This document shows, one piece after another, positions 25,471 through 34,129 of a DNA stretch of 64,000 nt. Numbering within the stretch: position 1 is the stretch's first letter; the number at the start of each line of letters is the position of its first letter. The position numbers and the translations under genes are program-made. A model generated the notes under the pieces. The model made no database searches, had not been told where the DNA came from, and saw nothing but the letters and a program-made list of their open reading frames with translations. Source of the stretch: Paracoccaceae bacterium (GTDB taxonomy: Bacteria; Pseudomonadota; Alphaproteobacteria; Rhodobacterales; Rhodobacteraceae); NCBI GenBank assembly GCA_018222585.1, contig JAAFAB010000003.1, forward strand, positions 437,781-501,780, given 5' to 3'.

Positions 25471-26331
25471 TTGTTCCAGCAGGCGCTGGCCGGGGCGGCA
25501 GGGGCCGTCACCGCGCATCTCGACAGGGTGCTGGCCGATCACGAGGGCGAGCTGGGCGCCGCCATGCGCTACGCCTGTTCCGGCGGCAAGCGGCTGCGTG
25601 CCTTCCTGGTGCTGGAAAGCGCCCGGCTGCATGGCGTGGCCGAGGCCCCCGCGCTGGATGCCGCCGCCGCCATCGAGGCGATGCACGCCTATTCCCTCGT
25701 CCATGACGACATGCCCTGCATGGATGACGACGACCTGCGGCGGGGCCTGCCCACCGTTCACGTCAAGTGGGACGAGGCCATGGCCGTGCTGACCGGCGAC
25801 GCCCTTCAGGCCGTGGCCTTCGAACTGGTCGCGGGCCTCGATCTGCCTGCCGAGCGTCGCCTGGCGCTGGTGCAGGGGCTGGCGCGCGCCGCAGGCGGGC
25901 GCGGCATGGTGCTGGGGCAGGTGCTGGACATCGCCGCCGAAAGCGCCGCGACCCCGCTGACGCTGGACCAGATCACACGCCTTCAGGCGCTGAAGACCGG
26001 CGCGCTGTTCGACTGGTCCGCCACGGCGGGTGCGGTGATGGCCGGGGCGGACCCTGCGCCGCTGTCGACCTATGCCACCGCCTTCGGCCTGGCCTTCCAG
26101 ATCGCCGATGACATCCTGGATGTCGAAGGGGACGAGGCCGAGACCGGCAAGCGGGTCGGCAAGGACGCCGCCGCCGGCAAGGCCACATTCGTTTCCCTGA
26201 TGGGGCTGGAACCCGCGCGGACCGAGGCGGGGCGTCTTGTCTCCTTGGCCTGCGACGCCCTTGCCCCATATGGTGACGCAGCAGAGAACTTGCGGCAAGC
26301 GGCCCGCTTCGTTATCTCGCGCCAAAGCTGA
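25471..26331 (+). CDS. ispA: Polyprenyl (farnesyl/geranyl) diphosphate synthase
   Basis: IspA condenses DMAPP/GPP with IPP to farnesyl diphosphate. The 286-residue protein has the two aspartate-rich motifs: LVHDDMPCMDDDDLRRG (first) and FQIADDILDVEGD (second). GGKRLRAFLV and TGKRVGKDAAAGKATF also match. The start is TTG at 25471, two bases after the xseB stop and preceded by GAGGGG; no ATG exists before conserved sequence, so the non-ATG start is well supported. It is cotranscribed with xseB and dxs, both of which suit an isoprenoid operon. Confidence 0.92.
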   Translation: MFQQALAGAAGAVTAHLDRVLADHEGELGAAMRYACSGGKRLRAFLVLESARLHGVAEAPALDAAAAIEAMHAYSLVHDDMPCMDDDDLRRGLPTVHVKWDEAMAVLTGDALQAVAFELVAGLDLPAERRLALVQGLARAAGGRGMVLGQVLDIAAESAATPLTLDQITRLQALKTGALFDWSATAGAVMAGADPAPLSTYATAFGLAFQIADDILDVEGDEAETGKRVGKDAAAGKATFVSLMGLEPARTEAGRLVSLACDALAPYGDAAENLRQAARFVISRQS

Positions 26332-26370
26332 TCGCCCGGATCCGCCCCAAGCCCGCGAAGAGCCAGAGCC

Positions 26371-28296
26371 ATGACCTCCAGACCCGAGACCCCGCTGCTT
26401 GACCGTGTCGTGACCCCCGCGGACATGAAGGGTCTGTCGGACGCCGAGCTGAAACGCCTTGCGAACGAGCTGCGTGCCGAGACGATCTCGGCGGTGTCCG
26501 AGACCGGCGGCCACCTGGGCGCGGGCCTCGGCGTGATCGAGCTGACGGTGGCGCTGCACGCGATCTTCGAGGCGCCGCGCGACAAGATCATCTGGGATGT
26601 CAGCCACCAGAGCTATCCGCACAAGATCCTGACCGGGCGCCGCGACCGCATCCGCACCCTGCGCCAGAAGGGCGGGCTGTCGGGCTTCACCAAGCGCAGT
26701 GAAAGCCCTTACGATCCCTTCGGCGCGGCGCATAGTTCCACCTCGATTTCCGCCGCCCTCGGCTTTGCCGTGGCGCGCGACCTCGGCGGGCAGCTGCCCG
26801 AGGGGCTGGGCGATGCGATTGCGGTGATCGGCGACGGCGCGATGAGCGCCGGCATGGCCTTCGAGGCGATGAACAACGCCGGCCACCTCGGCAAGCGGAT
26901 GATCGTCATCCTGAACGACAACGAGATGTCCATCGCGCCGCCCGTCGGTGCCCTGTCGACCTATCTGTCCAAGCTCTATGCAGGCGATCCCTTCCACAGC
27001 TTCAAGGAGGCCGCCAAGGGCGCGGTGTCCCTGCTGCCGCCGCCCTTCCAGGAAGGCGCCAAGCGCGCAAAGGAGATGCTGAAGGGCATCGCCGTCGGCG
27101 GCACGCTGTTCGAGGAACTGGGCTTCAGCTACCTTGGCCCGCTGGATGGGCACGACATGGGTCAGCTGCTGCCGGTGCTGCGCACCGTCAAGGCGCGCGC
27201 CACGGGGCCGGTGCTGATCCATGTGGTGACGAAGAAGGGCAAGGGCTATGCCCCCGCCGAGACCGCCAGCGACAAGGGTCATGCCACGGCCAAGTTCGAC
27301 GTGCCCTCGGGCAAGCAGAAGAAGGCGCCGTCGAACGCGCCGTCCTATACCTCGGTCTTCGGCGAGGAACTGGTGCGCCTCGCGGCCGAGGACAGCCGCA
27401 TCTGCGCCGTCACCGCCGCCATGCCCGACGGGACGGGCCTGCAGCTGATGGATCAGCGCTTTCCCTCACGCTGCTTCGACGTGGGCATCGCCGAGCAGCA
27501 TGGCGTGACCTTCGCCGCCGGTCTGGCGGCAGGCGGGATGCGGCCCTTCTGCGCGATCTATTCCACCTTCCTGCAACGCGGCTACGACCAGGTGGTGCAT
27601 GACGTGGCGATCCAGCGCCTTCCCGTGCGCTTCGCCATCGACCGCGCCGGTCTGGTCGGTGCGGATGGCGCCACCCACGCCGGCAGCTTCGACGTGGCCT
27701 TCATGGCCAACCTGCCCGGCATGGTCGTCATGGCCGCCGCCGACGAGGCCGAGCTGAAGCACATGGTCGCCACCGCCGCCGCCCATGACGAGGGTCCCAT
27801 CGCCTTCCGCTATCCGCGCGGCGAAGGCGTCGGTGTCGAGATGCCCGAAAAGGGCGAGGTGCTGGAAATCGGCAAGGGCCGGATGATCCGCGAGGGCGGC
27901 CGCGTCGCCCTGTTGTCCTTCGGCGCCCGCCTGAAGGAGGTGCTTGATGCCGCCGAGACGCTTTCGGCGCGCGGCATCACCCCCACCGTCGCCGACGCCC
28001 GTTTCGCCAAGCCGCTGGACCGCGAGATGATCCTGAAGCTGGCCGCCGACCACGAGGCGCTGATCACCATCGAGGAAGGCGCCATCGGCGGCTTCGGCAG
28101 CCATGTGGCGCAGCTTCTGGCCGACGAGGGCGTCTTCGACAAGGGCCTGAAATTCCGCTCGATGGTGCTGCCGGACATCTTCATCGACCAGTCCAGCCCG
28201 GCGGACATGTACGCCGCCGCCGGCATGAACGCCGAGGACATCGAAGCCAAGGTGCTGGACGTGCTGGGCGTGGAGCGGCTAGGGAAGAGGGCCTGA
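26371..28296 (+). CDS. dxs: 1-deoxy-D-xylulose-5-phosphate synthase
   Basis: Dxs uses thiamine diphosphate to join pyruvate and glyceraldehyde-3-phosphate, the entry step of the MEP isoprenoid pathway. The 641-residue length is normal. Visible are [21 protein letters not shown], the TPP-binding [27 protein letters not shown], the [15 protein letters not shown] block of the transketolase-like second domain and the C-terminal domain with [12 protein letters not shown]. It lies 39 bases after ispA. Confidence 0.96.
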   Translation: MTSRPETPLLDRVVTPADMKGLSDAELKRLANELRAETISAVSETGGHLGAGLGVIELTVALHAIFEAPRDKIIWDVSHQSYPHKILTGRRDRIRTLRQKGGLSGFTKRSESPYDPFGAAHSSTSISAALGFAVARDLGGQLPEGLGDAIAVIGDGAMSAGMAFEAMNNAGHLGKRMIVILNDNEMSIAPPVGALSTYLSKLYAGDPFHSFKEAAKGAVSLLPPPFQEGAKRAKEMLKGIAVGGTLFEELGFSYLGPLDGHDMGQLLPVLRTVKARATGPVLIHVVTKKGKGYAPAETASDKGHATAKFDVPSGKQKKAPSNAPSYTSVFGEELVRLAAEDSRICAVTAAMPDGTGLQLMDQRFPSRCFDVGIAEQHGVTFAAGLAAGGMRPFCAIYSTFLQRGYDQVVHDVAIQRLPVRFAIDRAGLVGADGATHAGSFDVAFMANLPGMVVMAAADEAELKHMVATAAAHDEGPIAFRYPRGEGVGVEMPEKGEVLEIGKGRMIREGGRVALLSFGARLKEVLDAAETLSARGITPTVADARFAKPLDREMILKLAADHEALITIEEGAIGGFGSHVAQLLADEGVFDKGLKFRSMVLPDIFIDQSSPADMYAAAGMNAEDIEAKVLDVLGVERLGKRA

Positions 28297-28319
28297 CGCC
28301 GGATCGCATCGGAGATCTC

Positions 28320-29252
28320 ATGCCCGTTCCAGACTATCAGACCCTGATGAGGCCGGTGCTGGAGGCACTCTCCGACGGGCAGGCGCATCGCGTCCGGGAT
28401 ATTCTGCCGTCCCTCATTGACCTTTATGATCTGACGCCGGAAGAGGTCGAGGAGCTGCTTCCAAGCGGAACACAGACCGTTCTGGCGAACCGGGCGCATT
28501 GGGCACGAACTTATCTGTCAAAGGCCGGTCTGGTCCGATCTCCGAAGCGAGGTTTCCACGAGATCACGGAGCGAGGTCAGGAGCTTCTCAAGTCGCACTC
28601 TGGCCCGATCAGCAACGCGACACTTGCTCAGTACGACACGTTCGAGGAATGGCGGTTGCCTGACAAGGACAGTGCCGGTTCGGTTGAGGTGAGCGCCAAG
28701 CCGGACGTGCCGATGGCAACAACAACCCTTCCTCCGGAAGAAGCGTTGGAAGCCGCAGCGGCAGAGCTTTACGCGGCACTGGAGGGGGATCTGCTTGAAG
28801 CTGTCCTTGCCATGGACCCCACCCGCTTCGAACAGCTCATCATCGACCTGCTGCTGGCCATGGGTTACGGCGACGGCAAGCGGCAGATGGCGGAACGGCT
28901 GGGCAAGTCGAACGACGGCGGAATCGACGGGGTGGTCAACGAGGATCCTCTCGGGCTGGACGCGGTCTATATCCAAGCCAAGCGGTACGATCCGAAGAAC
29001 ACCGTGGGCAGCGGCGCGATCCGCGAGTTCATCGGCAGCCTGATCGGCGTCAGTGCGACCAAGGGCGTTTTCGTCACGACCTCCGGCTTCTCGCGTGAGG
29101 CGACGGCTTTCCTCGACCGCGTCCAGCAACGGGTTGTCCTGATCGACGGGCGCAGGCTGGCCGAGCTGATGATCCGCTACGGGGTCGGCGTGCGCTCTCG
29201 GCAGACCTATGTCGTGAAGGGCGTGGACGAGGACTATTTCGGCAACGCCTGA
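28320..29252 (+). CDS. mrr: Mrr-family type IV restriction endonuclease
   Basis: The 310-residue protein has an N-terminal winged-helix Mrr_N domain (about 1-95: YQTLMRPVLEAL, TYLSKAGLVRSPKRGFHEITERG) and a C-terminal PD-(D/E)xK nuclease domain (about 165-285). The domain keeps FEQLIIDLLLAMGY, GGIDGVV (catalytic Asp) and IQAKRY (the Q-x-K of Mrr). VGSGAIREFIGSLIG and KGVFVTTSGFS follow. Mrr enzymes cut DNA carrying methylated bases. No methylase is beside it, as expected for type IV. Codon use (more A/T-ending codons) differs from dxs upstream, suggesting acquisition. The start is 23 bases after dxs. Confidence 0.9.
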   Translation: MPVPDYQTLMRPVLEALSDGQAHRVRDILPSLIDLYDLTPEEVEELLPSGTQTVLANRAHWARTYLSKAGLVRSPKRGFHEITERGQELLKSHSGPISNATLAQYDTFEEWRLPDKDSAGSVEVSAKPDVPMATTTLPPEEALEAAAAELYAALEGDLLEAVLAMDPTRFEQLIIDLLLAMGYGDGKRQMAERLGKSNDGGIDGVVNEDPLGLDAVYIQAKRYDPKNTVGSGAIREFIGSLIGVSATKGVFVTTSGFSREATAFLDRVQQRVVLIDGRRLAELMIRYGVGVRSRQTYVVKGVDEDYFGNA

Positions 29253-29888
29253 TCAGCCCGCGCCGCCGGTCAGCAGCCAGATCACCAGCCCGCTGGACAG
29301 CGCCACCTGGCTGTAGCCAAGCAGGGTGAACAGCCCGTCGCGGGTCAGCAGGCCGATGGCGAAGAGCGAGATCGCCGTGGCGAAGATCGAGGTGACCATG
29401 GGCAGCAGCTCCAGCGCGGGGATCACCAGGCAGATCGCCAGGATCACCAGCAGCGTCACCAGGTTGGCAGGCCGCGAGACCAGCGCCGTCAGCCGCGTAT
29501 GGGTGCGCCGGTCGATCCAGCCGCAGGGCTTGCGCAGCCAGGAAATCGCCTTCTTCAGCTTGCTCTCCGCGACCTCTCGGCGCTGCAGGATCTGCGGCAG
29601 CCAGACATGTTCGCGCCCCAGCAGTTTCTGCACCGTGATCAGGCCGATGAAGGTCGCGCCGATGGTCGGCAGGCCGAAGATCCCCGACAGCGGCGACACC
29701 AGGATCAGCGCCGGCACCAGGATGATCGGGGCGAAGGCGCGGGTGCCGACCTCGTCCACCACGTCGCCGATCGAGACCCGGCCGTCATGGGCCGCGTTCT
29801 CCAGCTTGTCGAGGATATCCCCGAGGCTGCGCAGGCGCTCGTCGCCGTCGGGGGTCGTGTCTGTCATGATCGGGGCCGCCTGTTCCAT
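29253..29888 (-). CDS. exoD: ExoD-family membrane protein
   Basis: The 211-residue protein has a soluble N-terminal third (SLGDILDKLENAAHDGRVSIGDVVDEVGTR) that is diagnostic of ExoD, followed by about five membrane segments. The name comes from a Rhizobium exopolysaccharide locus; the biochemical activity is unknown. Its stop abuts that of mrr. The start at 29888 is chosen, but the ATG at 29867 (MTDTTPDG) is equally plausible because neither has a good ribosome site. Confidence 0.82.
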   Translation of the reverse strand: MEQAAPIMTDTTPDGDERLRSLGDILDKLENAAHDGRVSIGDVVDEVGTRAFAPIILVPALILVSPLSGIFGLPTIGATFIGLITVQKLLGREHVWLPQILQRREVAESKLKKAISWLRKPCGWIDRRTHTRLTALVSRPANLVTLLVILAICLVIPALELLPMVTSIFATAISLFAIGLLTRDGLFTLLGYSQVALSSGLVIWLLTGGAG

Positions 29889-29918
29889 GAGGGCGCAACG
29901 CGCCGGGGCGTCGGAAGT

Positions 29919-30785
29919 TCACGGGCGGCCATCACTTTCGGCCTCCAGAAGCGCCTTCAACCCGCTGCGGTAGTCGGGGTAGCGCAGGCGCACGCCCAGC
30001 TCCTCCTTGATGCGGTCGTTCCGCACCCGCTTGCTCTCGGCGTAGAAGCTGCGCGCCATCGGGGTCATCTCGGCGGTCGCGAAATCCTCCTCGGGGGGCA
30101 GGGGCTTGCCGAGCAGGTCGCAGGCATGGGCGATGACATCCTGCGGCGGGGCCGGGTCGTCGTCGCAGAGGTTGTAGACCGCGCCGGGCCGGGGCCGCGC
30201 GATCGAGGCGGCGAGCACCTGGGCGATATCCTCGACATGGATGCGCGAGAAGACCTGTCCGGGCTTGATGATCCGCCGCGCGGTGCCCTTGCGGACCTTG
30301 GCGAAGGGGCCGCGCCCGGGGCCGTAGATGCCCGCAAGTCGGAAGATGTGCAGCGGCAGCCCGGGGATCGCCCGCCACTCGGCCTCGGCGGCGACGCGCC
30401 ACCTGCCGCGCCGGGTCGAGGGGGTGAGGGCGGTGTCCTCACCGACCCAGCCCCCCGCGTGATCGCCGTAGACGCCTGTGGTCGACAGGTAGCCAACCCA
30501 TTGGAACCGCCCGGCATTATCCGCGATCCGGTCACGCCAGAGCCGCAGCGCCGGGTCGCCCTCGGCATCCGGCCCGGCAGAGATCAGCAGGTGGCTGGCG
30601 CGGTCGATCAGCGGGCCAAGGTCCTCTCCGGGCATCAGGTGGGGGGTGACGCCGGTCGCGGCCAGCGCGGCGGTCTTCCCGGGCGTGCGCGTGGTGCCGT
30701 GGATCGGCCAGCCTTCGGCCAGCAGCAGCGGGGTCAGCGCGCGCGCCGAATAGCCGTGACCGAAGGAGAGGAGAAGCGTGCTCAT
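29919..30785 (-). CDS. NAD(P)-binding SDR/epimerase-like protein (YeeZ-like)
   Basis: The 288-residue protein opens with a Rossmann segment (LLLSFGHGYSARALTPLL) whose glycine motif is less regular than in typical epimerases. It has a SDR-like YLSTTGVYGDH block and a HVEDIAQVLAAS region with an atypical-SDR pattern. RLAGIYGPGRGP fits extended-SDR/YeeZ proteins. Substrate is unknown. The ATG at 30785 is chosen because upstream frame sequence is low complexity. It is divergent from amn with ~138 bases between starts. Confidence 0.8.
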   Translation of the reverse strand: MSTLLLSFGHGYSARALTPLLLAEGWPIHGTTRTPGKTAALAATGVTPHLMPGEDLGPLIDRASHLLISAGPDAEGDPALRLWRDRIADNAGRFQWVGYLSTTGVYGDHAGGWVGEDTALTPSTRRGRWRVAAEAEWRAIPGLPLHIFRLAGIYGPGRGPFAKVRKGTARRIIKPGQVFSRIHVEDIAQVLAASIARPRPGAVYNLCDDDPAPPQDVIAHACDLLGKPLPPEEDFATAEMTPMARSFYAESKRVRNDRIKEELGVRLRYPDYRSGLKALLEAESDGRP

Positions 30786-30923
30786 GCCACCAGAGATGCG
30801 CCTCCACGACAGGTCTGGCAAGGGGGGCGCAAGATGACATCTCGACGACGTCTGACGCGCCATGGCGCCTTGGGCTTGCACAGGCGGAAGTTGCAGACCA
30901 GAAAGGGCGTAAAGGAGTTATCC

Positions 30924-32390
30924 ATGACGGACCAGATCCTGAGCCCCGAGACCGGCCCGGCCACCCGTTTCACCAGCGCCGACGCCGCCGTCGACCGGCT
31001 GGCAGAGCTTTACGACCAGGCGGCGGACTTCCTGCGCGATCACTTCCTGAAGGCCATGGCCGAGGGGCGCCCCGCGGGCCGGATCCGCGCCTTCTACCCC
31101 GAGGTGCGCCTGACCACGCAGAGCTTCGCGCAGATCGACTCGCGCCTGTCCTTCGGCCATGTCTCGATGCCGGGGGTCTATGCCGCGACGATCACCCGGC
31201 CCGACCTGTTCCGCAACTACCTGCTGCAGCAGATCGGCCAACTGATCGAGAACTACGGCACCCATGTCGAGGTCGGCCCCTCGGATACCCCGATGCCGGT
31301 GCATTTCGCCGTCGCCAACGCCGGCATCACCGTCCCGCAGGAGGGCGTGGCCAGCTTCATCCTGCGCGATGTCTTCGACGTGCCGGACCTGACCACCACA
31401 AACGACGACATCGTCAATGGCGTGTTCCAGCCCGGCCCGGATGGCGCCGGTCCGCTGGCGCCCTTCACCGCGCAGCGGGTCGATTACTCGCTCGCGCGGC
31501 TGTCGCATTACACCGCGACCGATGCCGAGCATTTCCAGAACCACGTTCTGTTCACCAACTACCAGTTCTACGTCAGCGAGTTCGAAGCCTATGCGCGGCG
31601 CATGTTGGCGGATCCCGAAAGCGGCTACACCTCCTTCGTCTCGACCGGCAATGTCGAGATCACCGGCCCCCTGGACGATATCCCGGCGACCACCAAGATG
31701 CCGCAGATGCCCAGCTATCACCTGAAGCGCCCCGGTGGCGGTGGCATCACGCTGGTCAACATCGGCGTGGGGCCCTCCAACGCCAAGACGGCCACCGACC
31801 ATATCGCCGTGCTGCGCCCCCATGCCTGGATCATGGTCGGCCACTGCGCCGGGCTGCGCAATTCGCAGAACCTCGGGGATTTCGTCCTGGCCCATGCATA
31901 CCTGCGCGAGGACAAGGTGCTGGACGACGACCTGCCGGTCTGGGTGCCGATCCCGGCCCTGGCCGAGATCCAGGTGGCGCTGGAAGAGGCGGTCGAGAAG
32001 GAAACCCAGCTGGAAGGCTACGACCTGAAGCGGATCATGCGCACCGGCACCGTGGCAACGCTGGACAACCGCAACTGGGAGCTGCGCGACCAGCGCGGCC
32101 CGGTGCAGCGCCTGTCCCAGTCCCGTGCCGTGGCCCTGGACATGGAGAGCGCCACCATCGCCGCCAACGGTTTCCGCTTCCGGGTGCCCTATGGCACGCT
32201 GCTCTGCATCTCGGACAAGCCGCTGCACGGCGAGCTGAAGCTGCCCGGCATGGCGACCGATTTCTATCGCACCCAGGTCAGCCGGCACCTGATGATCGGC
32301 ATCCGCGCGATGGAATCCCTGCGCGACATGCCGCTGGAACGGATGCACAGCCGGAAATTGCGCAGCTTCGACGAGACCGCCTTCCTCTAG
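30924..32390 (+). CDS. amn: AMP nucleosidase
   Basis: Amn splits AMP into adenine and ribose-5-phosphate in the cytoplasm. The 488-residue length equals the E. coli type. Features include an N-terminal Amn-specific domain (1-170), then a nucleoside-phosphorylase-fold domain with GGGGITLVNIGVGPSNAKT, MVGHCAGLR, the SQSRAVALDMESATIAANG active-site stretch and LLCISDKPLHGE. The ATG is six bases after AAGGAG. Confidence 0.94.
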   Translation: MTDQILSPETGPATRFTSADAAVDRLAELYDQAADFLRDHFLKAMAEGRPAGRIRAFYPEVRLTTQSFAQIDSRLSFGHVSMPGVYAATITRPDLFRNYLLQQIGQLIENYGTHVEVGPSDTPMPVHFAVANAGITVPQEGVASFILRDVFDVPDLTTTNDDIVNGVFQPGPDGAGPLAPFTAQRVDYSLARLSHYTATDAEHFQNHVLFTNYQFYVSEFEAYARRMLADPESGYTSFVSTGNVEITGPLDDIPATTKMPQMPSYHLKRPGGGGITLVNIGVGPSNAKTATDHIAVLRPHAWIMVGHCAGLRNSQNLGDFVLAHAYLREDKVLDDDLPVWVPIPALAEIQVALEEAVEKETQLEGYDLKRIMRTGTVATLDNRNWELRDQRGPVQRLSQSRAVALDMESATIAANGFRFRVPYGTLLCISDKPLHGELKLPGMATDFYRTQVSRHLMIGIRAMESLRDMPLERMHSRKLRSFDETAFL

Positions 32391-32532
32391 TTGAAATTGA
32401 CCGGATGGTCGGAAGGTCACGCGGGGTCAGAAAAGGCAAGAAAACTTACTCTATTGATTGTGCCTTTCCGCTACATCCGGTTATATGCGGCGCACGAGGC
32501 CCAAGACATCGGGCAGCAAAAGGAGACCTTGA

Positions 32533-32820
32533 ATGGCAAAGCCGATGACGAAGACCCAGCTCGTGGCCGCACTGGCCGAGGAAATGGGCGAAGACAAGAA
32601 GACCGCCTCCGCCGCGCTGGATGCCGTGGTGGCTGTCATTACCAAGGAAGTGTCCGAAGGTGGCGCCGTGACCCTGCCGGGCGTCGGCAAGATCTATTGC
32701 CGTGAGCGCCCCGAGCGCATGGTCCGCAACCCGGCCACGGGTCAGCAGATCAAGAAGGAAGCCGACAAGGTCGTGAAAATGACCATCGCGAAGGCGCTGA
32801 AAGACAGCGTCAACGCCTGA
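32533..32820 (+). CDS. HU-family DNA-binding protein
   Basis: The 95-residue basic protein has the HU/IHF pattern: TKTQLVAALAEEMGEDKKTASAALDAV at the N-terminus, then VTLPGVGKIYCRERPERMVRNPATGQQIKK forming the beta-arms around the conserved RNPATG. It bends DNA and organises the nucleoid. It has an AGGAGA site and its own upstream AT-rich region (32391-32532), and it ends with a strong terminator, so it is monocistronic. HU rather than IHF is likely because of the AxxxG and N-terminal sequence. Confidence 0.94.
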   Translation: MAKPMTKTQLVAALAEEMGEDKKTASAALDAVVAVITKEVSEGGAVTLPGVGKIYCRERPERMVRNPATGQQIKKEADKVVKMTIAKALKDSVNA

Positions 32821-32856
32821 TCGGCACCGCATCCGGCCCGGCCGGAGCGGAAAGAC

Positions 32857-32889
32857 AAGGCTGCCCTCGGGCAGCCTTTTTCTTTTTTT
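32857..32889 (+). terminator. Rho-independent terminator after the HU gene
   Basis: A 9-bp stem (32857-32865 with 32870-32878) is followed by a long T-rich tract to 32889, among the strongest terminators in the window. Confidence 0.92.
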
Positions 32890-32954
32890 ATCAATGTGTT
32901 GGGGCTTCTGCGTCGGGTGCCGCTACCGGGCTCTGGCCGAGGGCGAGACGTAGA

Positions 32955-33026
32955 GGGGGGCGGGGGGCTCTGCCCCCCGGTCTCTTCTGCGAAGAGACTC
33001 CCCCCGTAGTATTTTCAGCCGCCGAA
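32955..33026 (+). repeat. Intergenic repeat, family 1, copy C
   Basis: This copy has a GGGGGGCTCTGCCCCCC palindrome, a GTCTCTTC/GAAGAGAC hairpin, then CCCCCGTAGTATTTTCAGCC. It fills the gap between the HU terminator and the convergent membrane-fusion gene. Confidence 0.75.
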
Positions 33027-33076
33027 TGGGATGGGCGGGGCCCCGGGGGAGAGGCAGAGGCCCCTTTGCGCCGCGT

Positions 33077-34120
33077 TCAGCCTGCGGCGGGGCGGGGGAT
33101 GCGCACCACCACCGAGAGGCCGGGGACGAGCCTTGCAGCGTCGGGCTGGTTGGCGTCGATCGAGATCCTGACCGGCAGGCGCTGCGCGACCTTGGTGAAG
33201 TTTCCGGTGGCGTTGGAGGCCGCGAGTACCGAGAATTCGGACCCGGTGGCGGGGGAGAGCCGTTCCAGGTGCCCGGTGAACTCCTCGTGCCCGAGGGCGT
33301 CGACGGTGAAGCTGACCGGCTGGCCCGGCAGCAATCCGCCGACTTCCGTCTCGCGCAGGTTGGCGATGACCCAGGTCTCGGGCGTCACTTCCGACATCAG
33401 GGTGCTGCCTGCGGTGACGTATTGGCCGGGGCGTAGCGAGACCTGGCCAAGGGTGCCGTCCTCGGGGGCGCGGATCACCGTGTTCTCCAGGTCGATGCGC
33501 GCCAGTGCCAGCGCCGCCTCGGCCGAGGCCACCTGCGCCTGAAGGGCACTGGTCTGCACCTCGGCGGACTTCACGCCTTCCTGCGCCACGGCGACGGCGC
33601 TTGCCGCCTGGTCGACCGCCGCCCGGGCCTGGCGCAGCGAGAGGTCGGCCTGGTCATAGGCGCTGGCCGAGACGACCTCGTGCTCTTTCAGCCGGGCGTA
33701 GCGGTCCCAGCTGCTTTGCGCCGTGGCCCGCTGGGCTTCCGCCGACGCCAGGGCCGCCTGCCGGGCGCTGACGGTCGCCTCGGCCGAGCGGATCGACTGG
33801 GCGTTGCCTTCGAGGCTGGCGCGGGCGCCGTCCAGCGCCGCTTCGGCCTGGGCCACAGCCTCGGTCAGCTTGCGGTCGTCGAGGCGCACCAGCACATCGC
33901 CGGCAGAGACCCGCTGGAAGTCCTGCACCGCCACCTCGGTGACATGGCCCGAGAGCTGCGGCGCGATGGCGGTGACCCGTCCGCGCACATAGGCGTTTTC
34001 GGTCCGGGTGACATGGCTGTCGAAGGGCGGCAGCTGCCAGGCATAGAGGGTGAAGCCCAGACCGGCGCAGCCGAGGGCGAGGATGACGAGGGCGTGTTTC
34101 GATTTCTGCAGGATGGACAT
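33077..34120 (-). CDS. Efflux membrane-fusion protein (EmrA/HlyD family)
   Basis: The 347-residue protein has one N-terminal membrane anchor (about 10-28), a biotinyl-lipoyl half (VRGRVTAIAPQLSGHVTEVAVQDFQRVSAGDVL), a long alpha-hairpin rich in Ala/Gln heptads (about 85-205), and a second lipoyl half starting NTVIRAPEDGTLGQV with RPGQYV. A beta-barrel domain follows (LRETEVGGLLPGQPVSFTVD). It bridges the inner-membrane pump to an outer-membrane channel. It ends the marR-emrB-emrA operon, nine bases after the MFS gene. Confidence 0.88.
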   Translation of the reverse strand: MSILQKSKHALVILALGCAGLGFTLYAWQLPPFDSHVTRTENAYVRGRVTAIAPQLSGHVTEVAVQDFQRVSAGDVLVRLDDRKLTEAVAQAEAALDGARASLEGNAQSIRSAEATVSARQAALASAEAQRATAQSSWDRYARLKEHEVVSASAYDQADLSLRQARAAVDQAASAVAVAQEGVKSAEVQTSALQAQVASAEAALALARIDLENTVIRAPEDGTLGQVSLRPGQYVTAGSTLMSEVTPETWVIANLRETEVGGLLPGQPVSFTVDALGHEEFTGHLERLSPATGSEFSVLAASNATGNFTKVAQRLPVRISIDANQPDAARLVPGLSVVVRIPRPAAG

Positions 34121-34129
34121 GGGAAGACC

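Noticed and set aside
28297-29253. Restriction island or mobile element around mrr
   Set aside because: No transposase, integrase, tRNA, direct repeat or methylase is visible at either end; only the single gene differs.
29499-32390. A start far upstream of amn giving a 963-residue protein
   Set aside because: The extra N-terminal 475 residues run antisense to exoD and the epimerase-like gene and have shadow composition. The true amn start has AAGGAG at 30924.
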